A DNA stretch of 64,000 nucleotides, from the NCBI RefSeq assembly GCF_000217935.1, contig NZ_AFHI01000003.1, positions 82,495-146,494 of the forward strand, written 5' to 3'. Below are positions 30,485 through 40,386 of the stretch, in pieces. Below the pieces are notes generated by a model. It was not told where the DNA came from. It was given only the letters and a program-made list of their open reading frames with translations, and ran no database searches. The stretch comes from Rheinheimera sp. A13L. GTDB taxonomy: Bacteria; Pseudomonadota; Gammaproteobacteria; Enterobacterales; Alteromonadaceae. Position 1 is the stretch's first letter. Every line of letters begins with the position of its first letter. The position numbers and the translations under genes were made by a program.

Positions 30485-32383
30485 TCAACCCACAGTACTG
30501 TTATGTTTTGCCAATTGATGGAGCAGTTTGCGACACTGTTGCAACTGCTCTTGCTGCTCTGCAAATTCAAATCGCTGATAAGCGGATAATAGTTCATTCA
30601 GCTCTGTGCTCAGTGCGGGATGAAGAGCAGTCAGTTGGCGCAGGTATGACTCCATACTCTGATAATCCGCCTTTTCGCCATAAGGCCGCAGTACCTTCAG
30701 CATCCGTTGCCGTAACAGAACATTCTGGCTTTGGCTGCTGCGCTGTAGCCAGAGGTAAATAATCAGCACCAGAAGCAATGATGTTGTGATGCCTGTGGCT
30801 ATCCATAACCAAGGCATGGTTTTAAAATAATGCCAGATAAAACGCTGCTCTGTCTGATCAAAACTCAGTACCCAAACCGACCAATAATAATCCAGCCATT
30901 CCAGCTGCTGCAGCCAGCTGCCTAAAAATCCACGCTGAAAAAACTGATCTAAAAATTGCCGTTCAGATAAAGACAATGCATCAGATAAGCCCTGGGTTAA
31001 ACGCAGAGGTGCAACTATCACAGTGGCATCAAAACGTCGCCAATAGCCGTCTTCCAGATACTCAACCCAGGCATGAGCATCTTTTTGCAACACTTGCAGA
31101 TAATCGCCTTGAGTCTGCCAGACGCCGCCCTGATAGCCAGCAACCACACGGGCAGGAATACCGGCAGCGCGAAACAGATAAGCTGCTGCAGAAGCATAAT
31201 GACCACAGAAGCCCACTTTGTGCTGAAATAAAAACTGATCCACCTGAGCCTGTTGGTTCAATACAGGCGGGCGCAGACTGTAACTGAATTGCTGCTGTTC
31301 AAAATACTGGTATAAAGCCCGGGCATAAGCTGAGGCTGTTGTGTGCTGTTGTTTGAGTTGTAACGCCAGCTCGCTGGCTTGCGGGTTGCTGTGACGCAAT
31401 ACCAGATTGCGTTTTGCTTCCTCAGTGTTTTGTTGGGCAACAGCCGAACCATTTGAGGTCAGGCTATAAGAAAAACGTCTGCTGATCTGCTGGCGGCTTT
31501 CTATTAAACCAGCAGCAACAGTCTGGACTTGCCCCTGCAATTGACTGACCTGGCCCAAACTAAAGAGGCTACGCTGAAAATGGGGTTCAACCACTAACTG
31601 GTATTGATAGCGGCCTGCTGTGGTCACTGGCTGTTGTGGCGTACGCTGTAAATCGGGTAGCCAGTCCTGACCATTAAAAGCTTCAAACACTTTGGCCCGC
31701 CAGTAGAGTTCATGCTGAGCAGGTTTTTCATTAGCAAACTCAACTCTGAACGCCAGACTGTCGTTTTGCACTAATCTTTCCAGTCCTCCCAACGACAGCT
31801 CATCGGCTAAACCTGTTTGGGCCTGATGCTGCCTTTCGGTTTGCCATAAAGGTGGTAGCCTTGGAAACAATACAAAAAGAGCGATACAAAAAGGCATGAC
31901 CCAAAGCAGTAAACGAATGTCGGTCCAGCGAAATTTACTTTGTTGCACCGGAGCAAAGAGCAGGTAATGCAAATACAAATTGCAGAAAAATAACAAAAAC
32001 ACCGCGCTGGCAAACCACAGGCTTTGATTGAGCATAAAACCTGTGGTGATTAAAAAATACTGCACCCACACCAGCTTTTTGGCGTGTGGGAGTTCAGAAT
32101 GAATAGAAAAAAGTCGCAGAGCGGCTGAAAAAAACAACAACTGCAGCATGGAATCCTGCATATCCTGTTGCCATAGCTGCGAAAGCAACAACAGGCACAA
32201 CATCACAGCCAGCGCATTGATGGTCATCATCCTGACTTTTTGCTGTGCTTTAAAGCTGATGTATTTAAACAGCAGAATGCCCATCAGCACCAGACTGGAC
32301 CACCAGCTTAAGCCCTCTTGCAGCAAGGCTAATAACATCAGCTGCACCAGCAGGGCTGTGGGAATAAATGCCGGATTCAGCAT
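30485..32383 (-). CDS. TgpA-type transglutaminase-like membrane protein (DUF3488)
   Basis: This 632-residue protein has an N-terminal bundle of five to six membrane helices (DUF3488, about 1-180), a periplasmic transglutaminase-like domain with Cys in KVGFCGHYASAAAYLFRAAG (about residue 392) and His/Asp in KDAHAWVEYLEDGYWRRFDA, and a C-terminal span (about 545-567) with a cytoplasmic DUF4129-like tail. Pseudomonas TgpA is essential and thought to act in the envelope. The ATG at 32383 overlaps the end of the DUF58 gene by seven bases; an upstream in-frame start at 32404 is less likely. It is the third gene of the moxR-DUF58-tgpA operon. Confidence 0.92.
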   Translation of the reverse strand: MLNPAFIPTALLVQLMLLALLQEGLSWWSSLVLMGILLFKYISFKAQQKVRMMTINALAVMLCLLLLSQLWQQDMQDSMLQLLFFSAALRLFSIHSELPHAKKLVWVQYFLITTGFMLNQSLWFASAVFLLFFCNLYLHYLLFAPVQQSKFRWTDIRLLLWVMPFCIALFVLFPRLPPLWQTERQHQAQTGLADELSLGGLERLVQNDSLAFRVEFANEKPAQHELYWRAKVFEAFNGQDWLPDLQRTPQQPVTTAGRYQYQLVVEPHFQRSLFSLGQVSQLQGQVQTVAAGLIESRQQISRRFSYSLTSNGSAVAQQNTEEAKRNLVLRHSNPQASELALQLKQQHTTASAYARALYQYFEQQQFSYSLRPPVLNQQAQVDQFLFQHKVGFCGHYASAAAYLFRAAGIPARVVAGYQGGVWQTQGDYLQVLQKDAHAWVEYLEDGYWRRFDATVIVAPLRLTQGLSDALSLSERQFLDQFFQRGFLGSWLQQLEWLDYYWSVWVLSFDQTEQRFIWHYFKTMPWLWIATGITTSLLLVLIIYLWLQRSSQSQNVLLRQRMLKVLRPYGEKADYQSMESYLRQLTALHPALSTELNELLSAYQRFEFAEQQEQLQQCRKLLHQLAKHNSTVG

Positions 32384-33333
32384 AAGGTCAGAGCCTGTAA
32401 ACAACGATGCAAATGAGCCTGCCCCTGATCGGGGCCAATAGTACTGAGTGGGGTGCTCAGACTGTAACTTTCGCCTTGTTGTTCATACTGATGCAGCAAA
32501 ACGCAAAATTGTGACAGCTGCAGCTCCAAAGCAGCGCCTGTGGCAGTGACGATCAGTGTCTTGGGTAAAGCAGGCACAGTGGACTCTGAGTTCTGCCGAA
32601 CCACAGGTTGCCAGGGATTTTTTGCTAATCGTTTCCAGTCGATGCTCGAAGCCTGATCTCCGGGCAGATAAGGTGCCAGTTGATCCGGCTGATCCGGGAT
32701 CTGCTGGCGTGGCGCTGCATTGGTATTTTTTAATTCAGCGGCTGCCGGGTAAACCCAGTAGGGCTGCTGCAACTGAATATAGGTCCAGCAACGGATCAAA
32801 CCAAAGGGAAAATAGGATTCAAGCTTAAAGCGCTGTAGCTGATAAAAACCCCGCTGACGCTGATAAAGCTCCAGCTGTACCAGCTCTGGCAGAGTTTCAA
32901 ATAAAAGGGCTTCAAACTCATCACCGGAAAAAGACAGCATTTTTTTATGCTCTGTATGGCTTAAAGCTAAGCTCAGAGTCAGACTTTGGCCGGCATAGGT
33001 GTGTAAAGGCATAGATAAAGGTGGGCTGGTTTTTAGCTGTAATCTGTACAGATTAAAAAAAGCCGCCAGAATGCAGCAACAGAATAACGACAGCAGCAGA
33101 TAAGCACAAAGCAGGATCAGGTTGTTTTGATAGTTACTGCCAAAGACGTATAACAAAATAATCAGCAGCACAAACCAGGCGCCATAAGCGCTGGGGAAGA
33201 CATAAAGCAGATGCTGGCGCAAGGTGAGTTCAGTGGACGCAGGCTGACGTTTATCCAGCCAGCGATAAAATCTCAGCCTGAGTTTCTGTTTAATTTTTTG
33301 CCACACTGTCATCTTTAGTGTCATAGAGGGCAA
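32377..33333 (-). CDS. DUF58 domain protein
   Basis: The 318-residue protein has two membrane helices (about 37-62 and 64-88) and a C-terminal DUF58/VWA-like part. The DUF58 signature is LAPYLPGDQASSIDWKRLAK, followed by PVVRQNSES. In the operon it lies between a MoxR ATPase and a TgpA protein, a widely conserved trio. Family knowledge suggests that the MoxR ATPase acts on a VWA-type partner. The start overlaps moxR by 13 bases. The exact role is unknown. Confidence 0.9.
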   Translation of the reverse strand: MPSMTLKMTVWQKIKQKLRLRFYRWLDKRQPASTELTLRQHLLYVFPSAYGAWFVLLIILLYVFGSNYQNNLILLCAYLLLSLFCCCILAAFFNLYRLQLKTSPPLSMPLHTYAGQSLTLSLALSHTEHKKMLSFSGDEFEALLFETLPELVQLELYQRQRGFYQLQRFKLESYFPFGLIRCWTYIQLQQPYWVYPAAAELKNTNAAPRQQIPDQPDQLAPYLPGDQASSIDWKRLAKNPWQPVVRQNSESTVPALPKTLIVTATGAALELQLSQFCVLLHQYEQQGESYSLSTPLSTIGPDQGQAHLHRCLQALTLC

Positions 33334-34235
33334 GGCACCTTGCGCAGTAATTGCAGACTCAGGCTTTTGTTGTCTCTGGAAGAACCTGGATTAAGCCTGT
33401 GTTCTGCCACAGAAGGAAACACCTGTTGCACATCCTCTGCTGTGGCGTAATGACGACCGGACAACAAAGCAAAAGCTTTAGTGGCTCTTAACAAAGCCTT
33501 AGCTGCCCGTGGTGAAAGTGGCAGGCAATCCTGCTGCTGCCTGCTTTGTGTCACCAACGCCAGCAAATAATCAAGCAAGGCATCACTGACTTTGATCTGA
33601 ACCACTTGCTGTTGCAATAACAGCAGTTGCTGCTCGTTAATACAAGGGAGCAGTCCTTCTAAACGGGATTGGCCATGATCCTGCTGCAGTATCAGTTTCT
33701 CCGTCTGCAGATCCGGAAAACCCAGGGCAAGGCGCATCAGAAAACGGTCGAGTTGTGATTCAGGTAAGGCATTGGTACCAGCATGAAACAACGGGTTTTG
33801 GGTGGCTATCACAAAAAAGGGTTTAGGCAAAGGGTAAGACAAACCATCAACAGACACCTGTTTTTCTTCCATGGCTTCGAGTAAAGCACTTTGAGTACGG
33901 GGGCTGGCTCTGTTTATTTCATCGGCCAACAAAATCTGACTGAAAATAGGGCCACTGCGGAACTGAAACTCCTGAGTGTCTTTTAAAAACACCGATTGCC
34001 CCAGCAGGTCCGCAGGCAACATATCATTAGTAAACTGAACTCTTTTGTAATGAACTCCCAAACTTAGAGCCAGTGCATGGGCGAGGGTGGTTTTACCTAA
34101 ACCTGGTAAATCTTCAATCAATAAATGACCTTCTGACAATAAACAACACAAGGCCAACCGCACGGCCTGAGGTTTACCTAAAATTACCTGATTCAGCTTC
34201 TGCTCTAACTGCTGTAAAGCCTGAATTTCCACCAT
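33321..34235 (-). CDS. MoxR-family AAA+ ATPase
   Basis: The 304-residue protein is a MoxR ATPase, a chaperone-like class that activates partner proteins. Walker A is EDLPGLGKTTLAHALA (about 38-53). LLADEINRASPRTQSALLEA is Walker B with the MoxR-specific extension, and FVIATQNP is sensor 1. A C-terminal lid follows (LPLSPRAAKALLRATKAFAL). It leads the operon with DUF58 and TgpA, so those are the likely partners. The gene is divergent from the DAHP synthase gene. Confidence 0.93.
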   Translation of the reverse strand: MVEIQALQQLEQKLNQVILGKPQAVRLALCCLLSEGHLLIEDLPGLGKTTLAHALALSLGVHYKRVQFTNDMLPADLLGQSVFLKDTQEFQFRSGPIFSQILLADEINRASPRTQSALLEAMEEKQVSVDGLSYPLPKPFFVIATQNPLFHAGTNALPESQLDRFLMRLALGFPDLQTEKLILQQDHGQSRLEGLLPCINEQQLLLLQQQVVQIKVSDALLDYLLALVTQSRQQQDCLPLSPRAAKALLRATKAFALLSGRHYATAEDVQQVFPSVAEHRLNPGSSRDNKSLSLQLLRKVPCPL

Positions 34236-34298
34236 AAAAGCTCCGTTTTAAATGCCGCTTTCAGCGCCAAAACCTTGCTAAAAAAGGCTTGATATTTT

Positions 34299-34325
34299 CA
34301 GATGTTTAGACATCTGGGTGTTTTT
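34299..34325 (+). promoter_or_regulatory. Dyad with tandem met-box-like octamers or leader hairpin
   Basis: CAGATGT-TTAG-ACATCTG (34299-34316) is a perfect 7-bp dyad followed by GGGTGTTTTT. The same bases read as tandem octamers AGATGTTT AGACATCT, close to MetJ boxes (AGACGTCT). It lies in the gap between moxR and the DAHP synthase gene. Whether it is a terminator-like leader structure or an operator cannot be decided here. Confidence 0.3.
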
Positions 34326-34469
34326 GTCGATAAATTTCGGACTATTTATACTTTTCCGCGCAATATACTCATTTAAGCATTGAATTTAGCCGCCAATAAA
34401 TTTACTTTGTCTGCGGATAAATAACCTAGTGACATTAACTATCAACTCAGACTTATAGGACTACTTAAA

Positions 34470-35819
34470 GTGACGACCTGGACGCCTCAAAGTTGGCGAG
34501 CTTTTCCAATCCAACAACAACCTCATTACGATGATCAGGCTTTACTCAGCACTGTTGAGCAGCAATTGCACAAATATCCGCCTTTGGTGTTTGCGCAAGA
34601 GACTCGTGATCTCTTTAGTCAGCTTGGTCAAGTGGCTGAAGGCAAAGCATTTTTACTGCAAGGTGGCGATTGTGCGGAAAGCTTTAGTGACTTTAATGCA
34701 CCAAAAATTCGTGACACTTTTAAAGTATTACTGCAAATGGCCGTGGTGCTCACCTTTGCCGGCGGTTGTCCTGTAGTTAAAGTAGCACGTATGGCTGGCC
34801 AATACGCCAAACCCCGCTCCAGTGATTTAGAAACCATAGCTGGTGTATCTCACCCCAGCTACCGTGGTGACATAGTCAACAGCTTTGAATTTACGGCAGA
34901 AGCCCGCAAGCCAGATCCAAACCGTTTAATGACGGCTTACCATCATTCAGCGGCCACCTTAAATTTGTTACGTGCTTTTGCACAAGGTGGATTAGCCGAC
35001 TTGCATCAGGTCAGCCGCTGGAATCTGGGTTTTGTCGATGCCAATCCACTGAAAGGCCGCTATCAGGATGTCGCTCAGCGCATTCAGGAAGCGCTGCGGT
35101 TTATGGAAATTTGTGGTATCACGGCTGAAAATTCACCGTCCATTCGTGAAACGTCCTTGTATACCTCGCATGAAGCCTTGCTGCTGAACTATGAAGAGGC
35201 CTTGACACGCCGTGATTCGTTAACAGGTGAATGGTACGACTGTTCAGCTCATATGGTCTGGATAGGTGAACGTACCCGTCAGTTGGATCATGCGCATATT
35301 GAGTTTTTCCGTGGTATCAAAAACCCTGTAGGTGTGAAAGTAGGCCCTGGTATGGATGAAGTGGATTTATTGCGCTTAATTGACGCTTTAAACCCGGAAA
35401 ATATTCCTGGCCGCCTGACCTTAATCACACGGATGGGCGCTGATAAGCTGGCTGAGAAATTACCAGCCTTAGTGCGTCGGGTTGAGCGCGAAGGCCGCAA
35501 AGTGGTCTGGAGTTCCGATCCAATGCACGGCAATACAGTCAAAGCCAGCAATGAATACAAAACCCGTGACTTTGAAGCGATTTTGCGTGAAATCCGTTAT
35601 TTCTTTGCGGTGCATCAGGCAGAAGGTACTCATGCCGGTGGTATCCACCTGGAAATGACCGGCGATAACGTTACCGAATGTACGGGTGGCGCTTATGGTT
35701 TATCAGAAAACGATTTAAGCAAACGTTACACCACCCAGTGTGATCCGCGCTTAAATTCAGATCAGGTGCTGGAACTGGCTTTCCTGATCGCAGATACCCT
35801 TCGTGCGGTCCGCAAATAA
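34470..35819 (+). CDS. 3-deoxy-7-phosphoheptulonate synthase, class II
   Basis: This enzyme condenses phosphoenolpyruvate and erythrose-4-phosphate, opening the shikimate pathway. The 449-residue product belongs to the plant-like class II (AroA-II) family, unlike E. coli AroFGH. Motifs are [11 protein letters not shown] (metal Cys), [52 protein letters not shown] and [14 protein letters not shown]. The start is a GTG at 34470; TAGGACTAC lies upstream. The next gene overlaps its end by 17 bases. Confidence 0.94.
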   Translation: MTTWTPQSWRAFPIQQQPHYDDQALLSTVEQQLHKYPPLVFAQETRDLFSQLGQVAEGKAFLLQGGDCAESFSDFNAPKIRDTFKVLLQMAVVLTFAGGCPVVKVARMAGQYAKPRSSDLETIAGVSHPSYRGDIVNSFEFTAEARKPDPNRLMTAYHHSAATLNLLRAFAQGGLADLHQVSRWNLGFVDANPLKGRYQDVAQRIQEALRFMEICGITAENSPSIRETSLYTSHEALLLNYEEALTRRDSLTGEWYDCSAHMVWIGERTRQLDHAHIEFFRGIKNPVGVKVGPGMDEVDLLRLIDALNPENIPGRLTLITRMGADKLAEKLPALVRRVEREGRKVVWSSDPMHGNTVKASNEYKTRDFEAILREIRYFFAVHQAEGTHAGGIHLEMTGDNVTECTGGAYGLSENDLSKRYTTQCDPRLNSDQVLELAFLIADTLRAVRK

Positions 35820-36894
35820 AAATACTACTGCTGAACTGCTGTCTGATTTTTCAGCCAGCAGTTCAGCGCCTCTGCGTGTTGCTGTAGTTGGTGCTGGTGC
35901 TATAGGTTGTTACCTCGGTACCATGCTTTGTCAATCTCCTGCTTTTGAAGTGTTTTTTATCGGGCGCGAAAATATGGCGCTTGAAGCTGCTGCTTATGGT
36001 TTAACAGCTCAGGATTTAAATGGCGCCTGTTATAGGCTTGCCTCACCTGCTGTTTATACTGAACTTGACGTTCTTCGTAGTGCAGAGCTGGTGCTGGTTA
36101 CAGTCAAAGCTTTGGATCTGGAATTCCTATTACCCCAGCTTGTATATCATCTTTCGGCCGATTGCATTGTCGTCGCTTTGCAAAATGGTGTGGCGATCAG
36201 GCCCTTGTATCAGCAGTTTTTAACTCAGACTGTGATCCGTGCCATAGTGCCCTTTAATGTGGTAAAAATCAGGCCAGGCTTTTATGCCCGGACTACAGGT
36301 TCGGACATGATCTGGCAACAGACTGCCGATCCACGAATTTTAGCTGTCCTGACTCAGTTGCAACGACAGGGCATCAGTTCAAAACAACAGGACAGTATGA
36401 AAGCAGCCGAGTTTGGTAAATTATTACTCAACCTGAACAACGCCATTAACGCTTTATCTGATATTCCATTGCAGCAACAATTATTACAACGTCCTTATCG
36501 GCTGTTACTTGCAGCTGCCATGCTGGAGCTGCTGGACTTATGCAAGCGCCTGCAGATAGAAACCTACTCTTACACCAGTATTCCCAACAGTTATATTCCC
36601 TTGCTGTTACATAGCCCAAATTGGTTATTTAAGCGACTGGCAAAAAAAATGCTGGCCATATCGCCAGATGCGCGTTCTTCGATGTGGGATGATATTCAGG
36701 CCGGAAAAACCACCGAAATAGATTTTCTCAATGGTGCTGTTGTCACTTTAGCTGAACAATTGAAGTTGGATGCACCAGTCAACAGATTGCTGGTGCAACT
36801 CGTCAAGCGTAAGGAAAGAGGTGAGCCCATCCGGCTTTGCCCCTTGCATGCACAGCGGTTGCTGCAAGAGGCCAGCACAAGCGAAAAGGCCTAA
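35803..36894 (+). CDS. Ketopantoate reductase-like protein (PanE/ApbA family)
   Basis: The PanE/ApbA family reduces 2-dehydropantoate to pantoate with NADPH in pantothenate synthesis. The 363-residue protein has the Rossmann motif [19 protein letters not shown] (about 25-43), [30 protein letters not shown] and the catalytic Lys region [38 protein letters not shown] is the conserved C-terminal motif. The protein is longer than E. coli PanE (303 aa). A GTG at 35803 inside the upstream gene is the only clear start, and the first 24 codons contain a long palindrome. Other members of the family act on different 2-oxo acids. Confidence 0.85.
   Translation: MRSANKNTTAELLSDFSASSSAPLRVAVVGAGAIGCYLGTMLCQSPAFEVFFIGRENMALEAAAYGLTAQDLNGACYRLASPAVYTELDVLRSAELVLVTVKALDLEFLLPQLVYHLSADCIVVALQNGVAIRPLYQQFLTQTVIRAIVPFNVVKIRPGFYARTTGSDMIWQQTADPRILAVLTQLQRQGISSKQQDSMKAAEFGKLLLNLNNAINALSDIPLQQQLLQRPYRLLLAAAMLELLDLCKRLQIETYSYTSIPNSYIPLLLHSPNWLFKRLAKKMLAISPDARSSMWDDIQAGKTTEIDFLNGAVVTLAEQLKLDAPVNRLLVQLVKRKERGEPIRLCPLHAQRLLQEASTSEKA
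35830..35867. repeat. 38-bp near-perfect palindrome at the start of the panE-like gene
   Basis: GCTGAACTGCTG (35830-35841) is the exact reverse complement of CAGCAGTTCAGC (35856-35867). Inside, CTGA-TTTT-TCAG pairs again. In RNA this is a strong 16-bp interrupted hairpin 10 bases after the DAHP synthase stop. No T-run follows, so it is not a standard terminator. Confidence 0.8.
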
Positions 36895-37712
36895 TACTTT
36901 TGACGTTTTAAACCGGTTTGCGACAAAATTTTCGCTGAAATTTCCTCAATCGACAAATGAGTCGAATTTAAAAAAGGGATTTTTTCTTTCTGATACAAAG
37001 CTTCCACTTCATCTAATTCCAGTTTGCATTGGCGTAAAGACGCATATTTGCTGCCGGGCCGACGTTGTTCCCGGATCTTGCTTAAACGCTCAGGAGTAAT
37101 GGTTAAACCAAACAATTTATTCTTCTGAACTTTGAGTTCAGGCGGCAAACGCAGCATATCCATATCTTCCTGCACAAAAGGGTAATTGGCCGCTTTAATG
37201 CCGTACTGCAGCGCCAGGTATAAACTGGTAGGGGTTTTACCTGAGCGGCTGACTCCTACCAGAATAATATCGGCCTTGGCGTACTCCTTTAAATTTACGC
37301 CATCGTCATTAGCCAGTGCATAGTTCACTGCATCAATACGAAAATCATAAGTTTTTTCATGAATGCTGTGAGTGCGGTGCGTTTTTGGCATAGCAGCTAC
37401 GCCTAATTCTTTTTGCATGGGCTCAATAAAGGCGTTCAAAAAGTCATAACAGACGCCATCGCTGCTATTAATAATCTGGCGTAACTCTTCGTCAACAAAG
37501 GTCTGAAAAATTAAAGGTCGGATACCGGTTGTTTTATAACGATCGTTTATTCGTTGTTTAGCTTGTAATGCGATCTCGGCAGTTTCAACAAATGGGATGG
37601 TGACATGGTCGAATTCCGCCGGAAACAGTGAAAGCAGAGCGTGTCCGAACACCTCAGAAGTAATGCCTGTGCCATCAGATATATAAAAGGCTGTTCTCAC
37701 GGTTTTCTCCAT
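36891..37712 (-). CDS. ppsR: PEP synthase regulatory protein (kinase/pyrophosphorylase)
   Basis: PpsR (DUF299) inactivates PEP synthase by ADP-dependent phosphorylation and reactivates it by phosphate-dependent dephosphorylation. The 273-residue protein starts MEKTVRTAFYISDGTGITSE and has the P-loop VGVSRSGKTPTSLYLA (about 152-167). It ends with the ERLSKIREQRRPGSKYASL region. It is divergent from ppsA, its expected target, across a shared 127-bp control region. Confidence 0.95.
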   Translation of the reverse strand: MEKTVRTAFYISDGTGITSEVFGHALLSLFPAEFDHVTIPFVETAEIALQAKQRINDRYKTTGIRPLIFQTFVDEELRQIINSSDGVCYDFLNAFIEPMQKELGVAAMPKTHRTHSIHEKTYDFRIDAVNYALANDDGVNLKEYAKADIILVGVSRSGKTPTSLYLALQYGIKAANYPFVQEDMDMLRLPPELKVQKNKLFGLTITPERLSKIREQRRPGSKYASLRQCKLELDEVEALYQKEKIPFLNSTHLSIEEISAKILSQTGLKRQKY

Positions 37713-37717
37713 TTTGT

Positions 37718-37732
37718 CGTTATTAAATTACA
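37718..37732. promoter_or_regulatory. HexR-like site between ppsR and ppsA
   Basis: CGTTATTAAATTACA matches 13 of 15 positions of the HexR consensus TGTAATTAAATTACA described for Shewanella-type gammaproteobacteria, where HexR controls central carbon genes including ppsA. It lies directly upstream of ppsR and about 110 bp before ppsA. Confidence 0.4.
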
Positions 37733-37797
37733 TTATAAATTAAGGTTTTATTTAACTTTGGTGCCAGTGTAGAATTAGCCTGCTTATGTGGCTTGTC

Positions 37798-37811
37798 ATG
37801 TAAGCTTACAT
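37798..37811. promoter_or_regulatory. Perfect 14-bp palindrome before ppsA
   Basis: ATGTAAGCTTACAT lies 28 bases before the ppsA start, downstream of a possible -10 (TAGAAT, 37770-37775). It has the form of a repressor operator. I cannot name the regulator; it does not match the Cra consensus. Confidence 0.4.
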
Positions 37812-37839
37812 AACCTGCAACAAAAATTGGAGACTCATT

Positions 37840-40214
37840 GTGCAAGAATTCGTTGTTTGGTACCAGGACCTGGGCATGCACGACGTTCCTCGCGTTGGTG
37901 GTAAAAATGCTTCATTGGGTGAAATGATCAGTAACCTGGCAAATGCAGGGGTACAAGTTCCGGGTGGTTTTGCCACTACAGCTTATGCCTTTAATCAATT
38001 TCTTGAACAGAGTGGTCTGAACGAGCGTATTTATCAAGTGTTGGATGGCCTCAACGTTGATGATGTCACAGCTCTGGCCAAAGCCGGTGCGCAAATTCGC
38101 CAATGGGTGATTGATACACCGTTCCAAAGTGAATTCGAACAGGCTATTCAAACGTCATACCAGCAGCTGCAACAGGGCTGTGCTGAAGATGTCTCCTTTG
38201 CAGTGCGTTCATCGGCTACAGCTGAAGATATGCCTGACGCTTCGTTTGCGGGTCAGCAGGAAACTTTCTTAAACGTCCGTGGTTATGCTTCTGTCATTGA
38301 AGCCATCAAACACGTATTTGCTTCATTATTTAACGACCGCGCTATTTCTTATCGTGTGCATCAGGGGTATGACCACCGTGGCGTGGCTTTGTCTGCCGGT
38401 GTACAGCGTATGGTGCGCTCAGACTTATCCGCTTCAGGCGTGATGTTCAGTATCGACACTGAATCAGGTTTTGAAGATGTGGTTTTTATCACGTCCTCTT
38501 ATGGTTTAGGTGAAATGGTGGTGCAGGGCGCAGTCAACCCTGACGAATTTTATGTGCACAAACCTACAGTGATGGCGCGTCGTCCGTCCGTCGTACGTCG
38601 TAATTTGGGCAGCAAACTGTTGCAGATGGTGTACTCCAAAGACTTGAGCCACGGTAAACAGGTCATTGTTGAAGACGTGCCAGAGGCGTTGCGTCAACAG
38701 TTTTCACTGACAGATGCTGAAGTGCAGGAACTGGCGAAACAAGCCATTATCATTGAAAAACACTATGGCCGCGCCATGGATATCGAATGGGCCAAAGATG
38801 GTCAGGACGGTAAGCTGTATATAGTTCAGGCTCGTCCTGAGACTGTGCGCAGCCGCGAAGACAGCAATGAAATGGAACGTTTCCAACTGCAGGGCACAGC
38901 GCCCATCGTTGTTGAAGGCCGTGCCATAGGTCATAAAATTGGTTCAGGTAAAGCCAAGGTTCTCGCCAGCATCGCCGATATGGATCAAATTCAGCCAGGT
39001 GATGTGTTAGTGACTGACATGACAGACCCGGACTGGGAACCTATCATGAAACGAGCCTCAGCCATTGTCACTAACCGTGGTGGCCGTACTTGCCATGCCG
39101 CTATTATTGCGCGTGAGCTGGGTATTCCGGCTGTAGTGGGTTGTGGTGATGCCACCAAAAAATTAAAAACGGTCAGGAAGTGACAGTATCCTGCGCTGAA
39201 GGCGACACAGGTTTTGTCTACGAAGGTATTTTAGGTTTTGACGTGATGACCTCACGTGTAGACAAAATGCCGGCGTTGAAAATGAAAATCATGATGAACG
39301 TGGGTAACCCTGAGCGTGCGTTTTCCTTTGCGAAACTGCCTCATGCCGGTATTGGCTTAGCCCGTCTGGAATTTATCATCAACCGTATGATTGGTGTGCA
39401 TCCAAAAGCGCTGCTGAACTTTGATGCGCAGACTGACGAGCTTAAAGCCACCATCAGCCAAATGATGGCCGGTTACAGCTCTCCTGTCGAGTTTTACACC
39501 ATGAAGCTGGTTGAAGGTATTTCTACACTTGCTGCGGCCTTTTCACCAGAGCGGGTGATAGTGCGGATGTCCGACTTCAAGTCGAACGAGTATGCCAATC
39601 TGGTGGGTGGTCGTCAGTACGAGCCACACGAAGAAAATCCTATGATTGGTTTCCGTGGTGCATCACGTTATATCTCTGAAGACTTCCGTGACTGTTTTGC
39701 CATGGAATGCGAAGCCTTAAAACGGGTTCGTAATGACATGGGCTTTACCAATGTTGAAGTGATGATCCCATTTGTCCGCACTTTGGAAGAAGCTAAAGCT
39801 GTGATTGAACTGCTGGAAGCTCATGGCCTGAAACGTGGTGATAATGGCTTAAAAGTTATTATGATGTGTGAGCTGCCATCGAACTGTTTGCTGGCAGAAG
39901 AGTTCCTTGAGTACTTTGATGGTTTCTCCATCGGCTCAAACGACTTAACTCAGCTGACTTTAGGTTTAGATCGTGATAGCGGATTAATAGCGCATCTGTT
40001 TGATGAACGTAACCCTGCTATTAAAAAGCTGCTGTCTATGGCGATTCAGACCGCCAAAGCCAAAGGCAAATACGTGGGTATTTGTGGCCAGGGTCCTTCG
40101 GATCACGAAGACTTTGCTGCATGGCTGATGGATCAGGGCATTGACTCAGTGTCATTAAACCCTGATACAGTGCTGGAAACCTGGTTATATCTGGCGGAAA
40201 AATACGGCCAGTAA
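37840..40214 (+). pseudogene. ppsA: Phosphoenolpyruvate synthase, split by a one-base frameshift
   Basis: PpsA converts pyruvate and ATP to PEP, AMP and phosphate in gluconeogenesis. Two abutting frames together give a full-length enzyme of about 791 residues. The first (GTG 37840 to a stop at 39181-39183, 447 aa) has the nucleotide-binding domain and the phospho-His region [13 protein letters not shown] (about residue 420). The second (39180-40214) holds the PEP-binding barrel with [17 protein letters not shown]. The frame breaks in an A5 run at 39165-39169; one more A restores the family sequence [17 protein letters not shown]. Otherwise the protein looks intact, so a sequencing error or a recent mutation are both possible. 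GGAGA precedes the GTG. Confidence 0.9.
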
Positions 40215-40233
40215 GTTGTGAGATTTGTATCTA

Positions 40234-40261
40234 AGCCAGCCTGAGTGCTGGCTTTTTTTTT
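40234..40261 (+). terminator. ppsA terminator
   Basis: AGCCAGC-CTGAGT-GCTGGCT is followed by eight T, 20 bases past the ppsA stop. Confidence 0.9.
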
Positions 40262-40386
40262 CGATAGAAAATGCATCTATTTACTTGATTTTAAAGCGAA
40301 GTACTTGGCTTCTTAGCGGCAATACCTTATATATTAGATATGCGCAAAAATTAGCCTCAGATGGCTTTATTACAACGGAGGTCAGC

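Noticed and set aside
30485..34235. The MoxR/DUF58/TgpA trio as a novel system
   Set aside because: This gene set is widespread and well known in proteobacteria; only its exact function is unclear.
34302..34376. A 24-codon frame with four Phe codons as an attenuator leader peptide for the DAHP synthase gene
   Set aside because: No ribosome site, Phe codons are scattered and it ends about 90 bases before the gene. There is no alternative hairpin arrangement.
39155..39185. Programmed -1 frameshifting in ppsA
   Set aside because: The site lacks a canonical slippery heptamer in the right frame, and ppsA is not known to use recoding. A base deletion explains it better.
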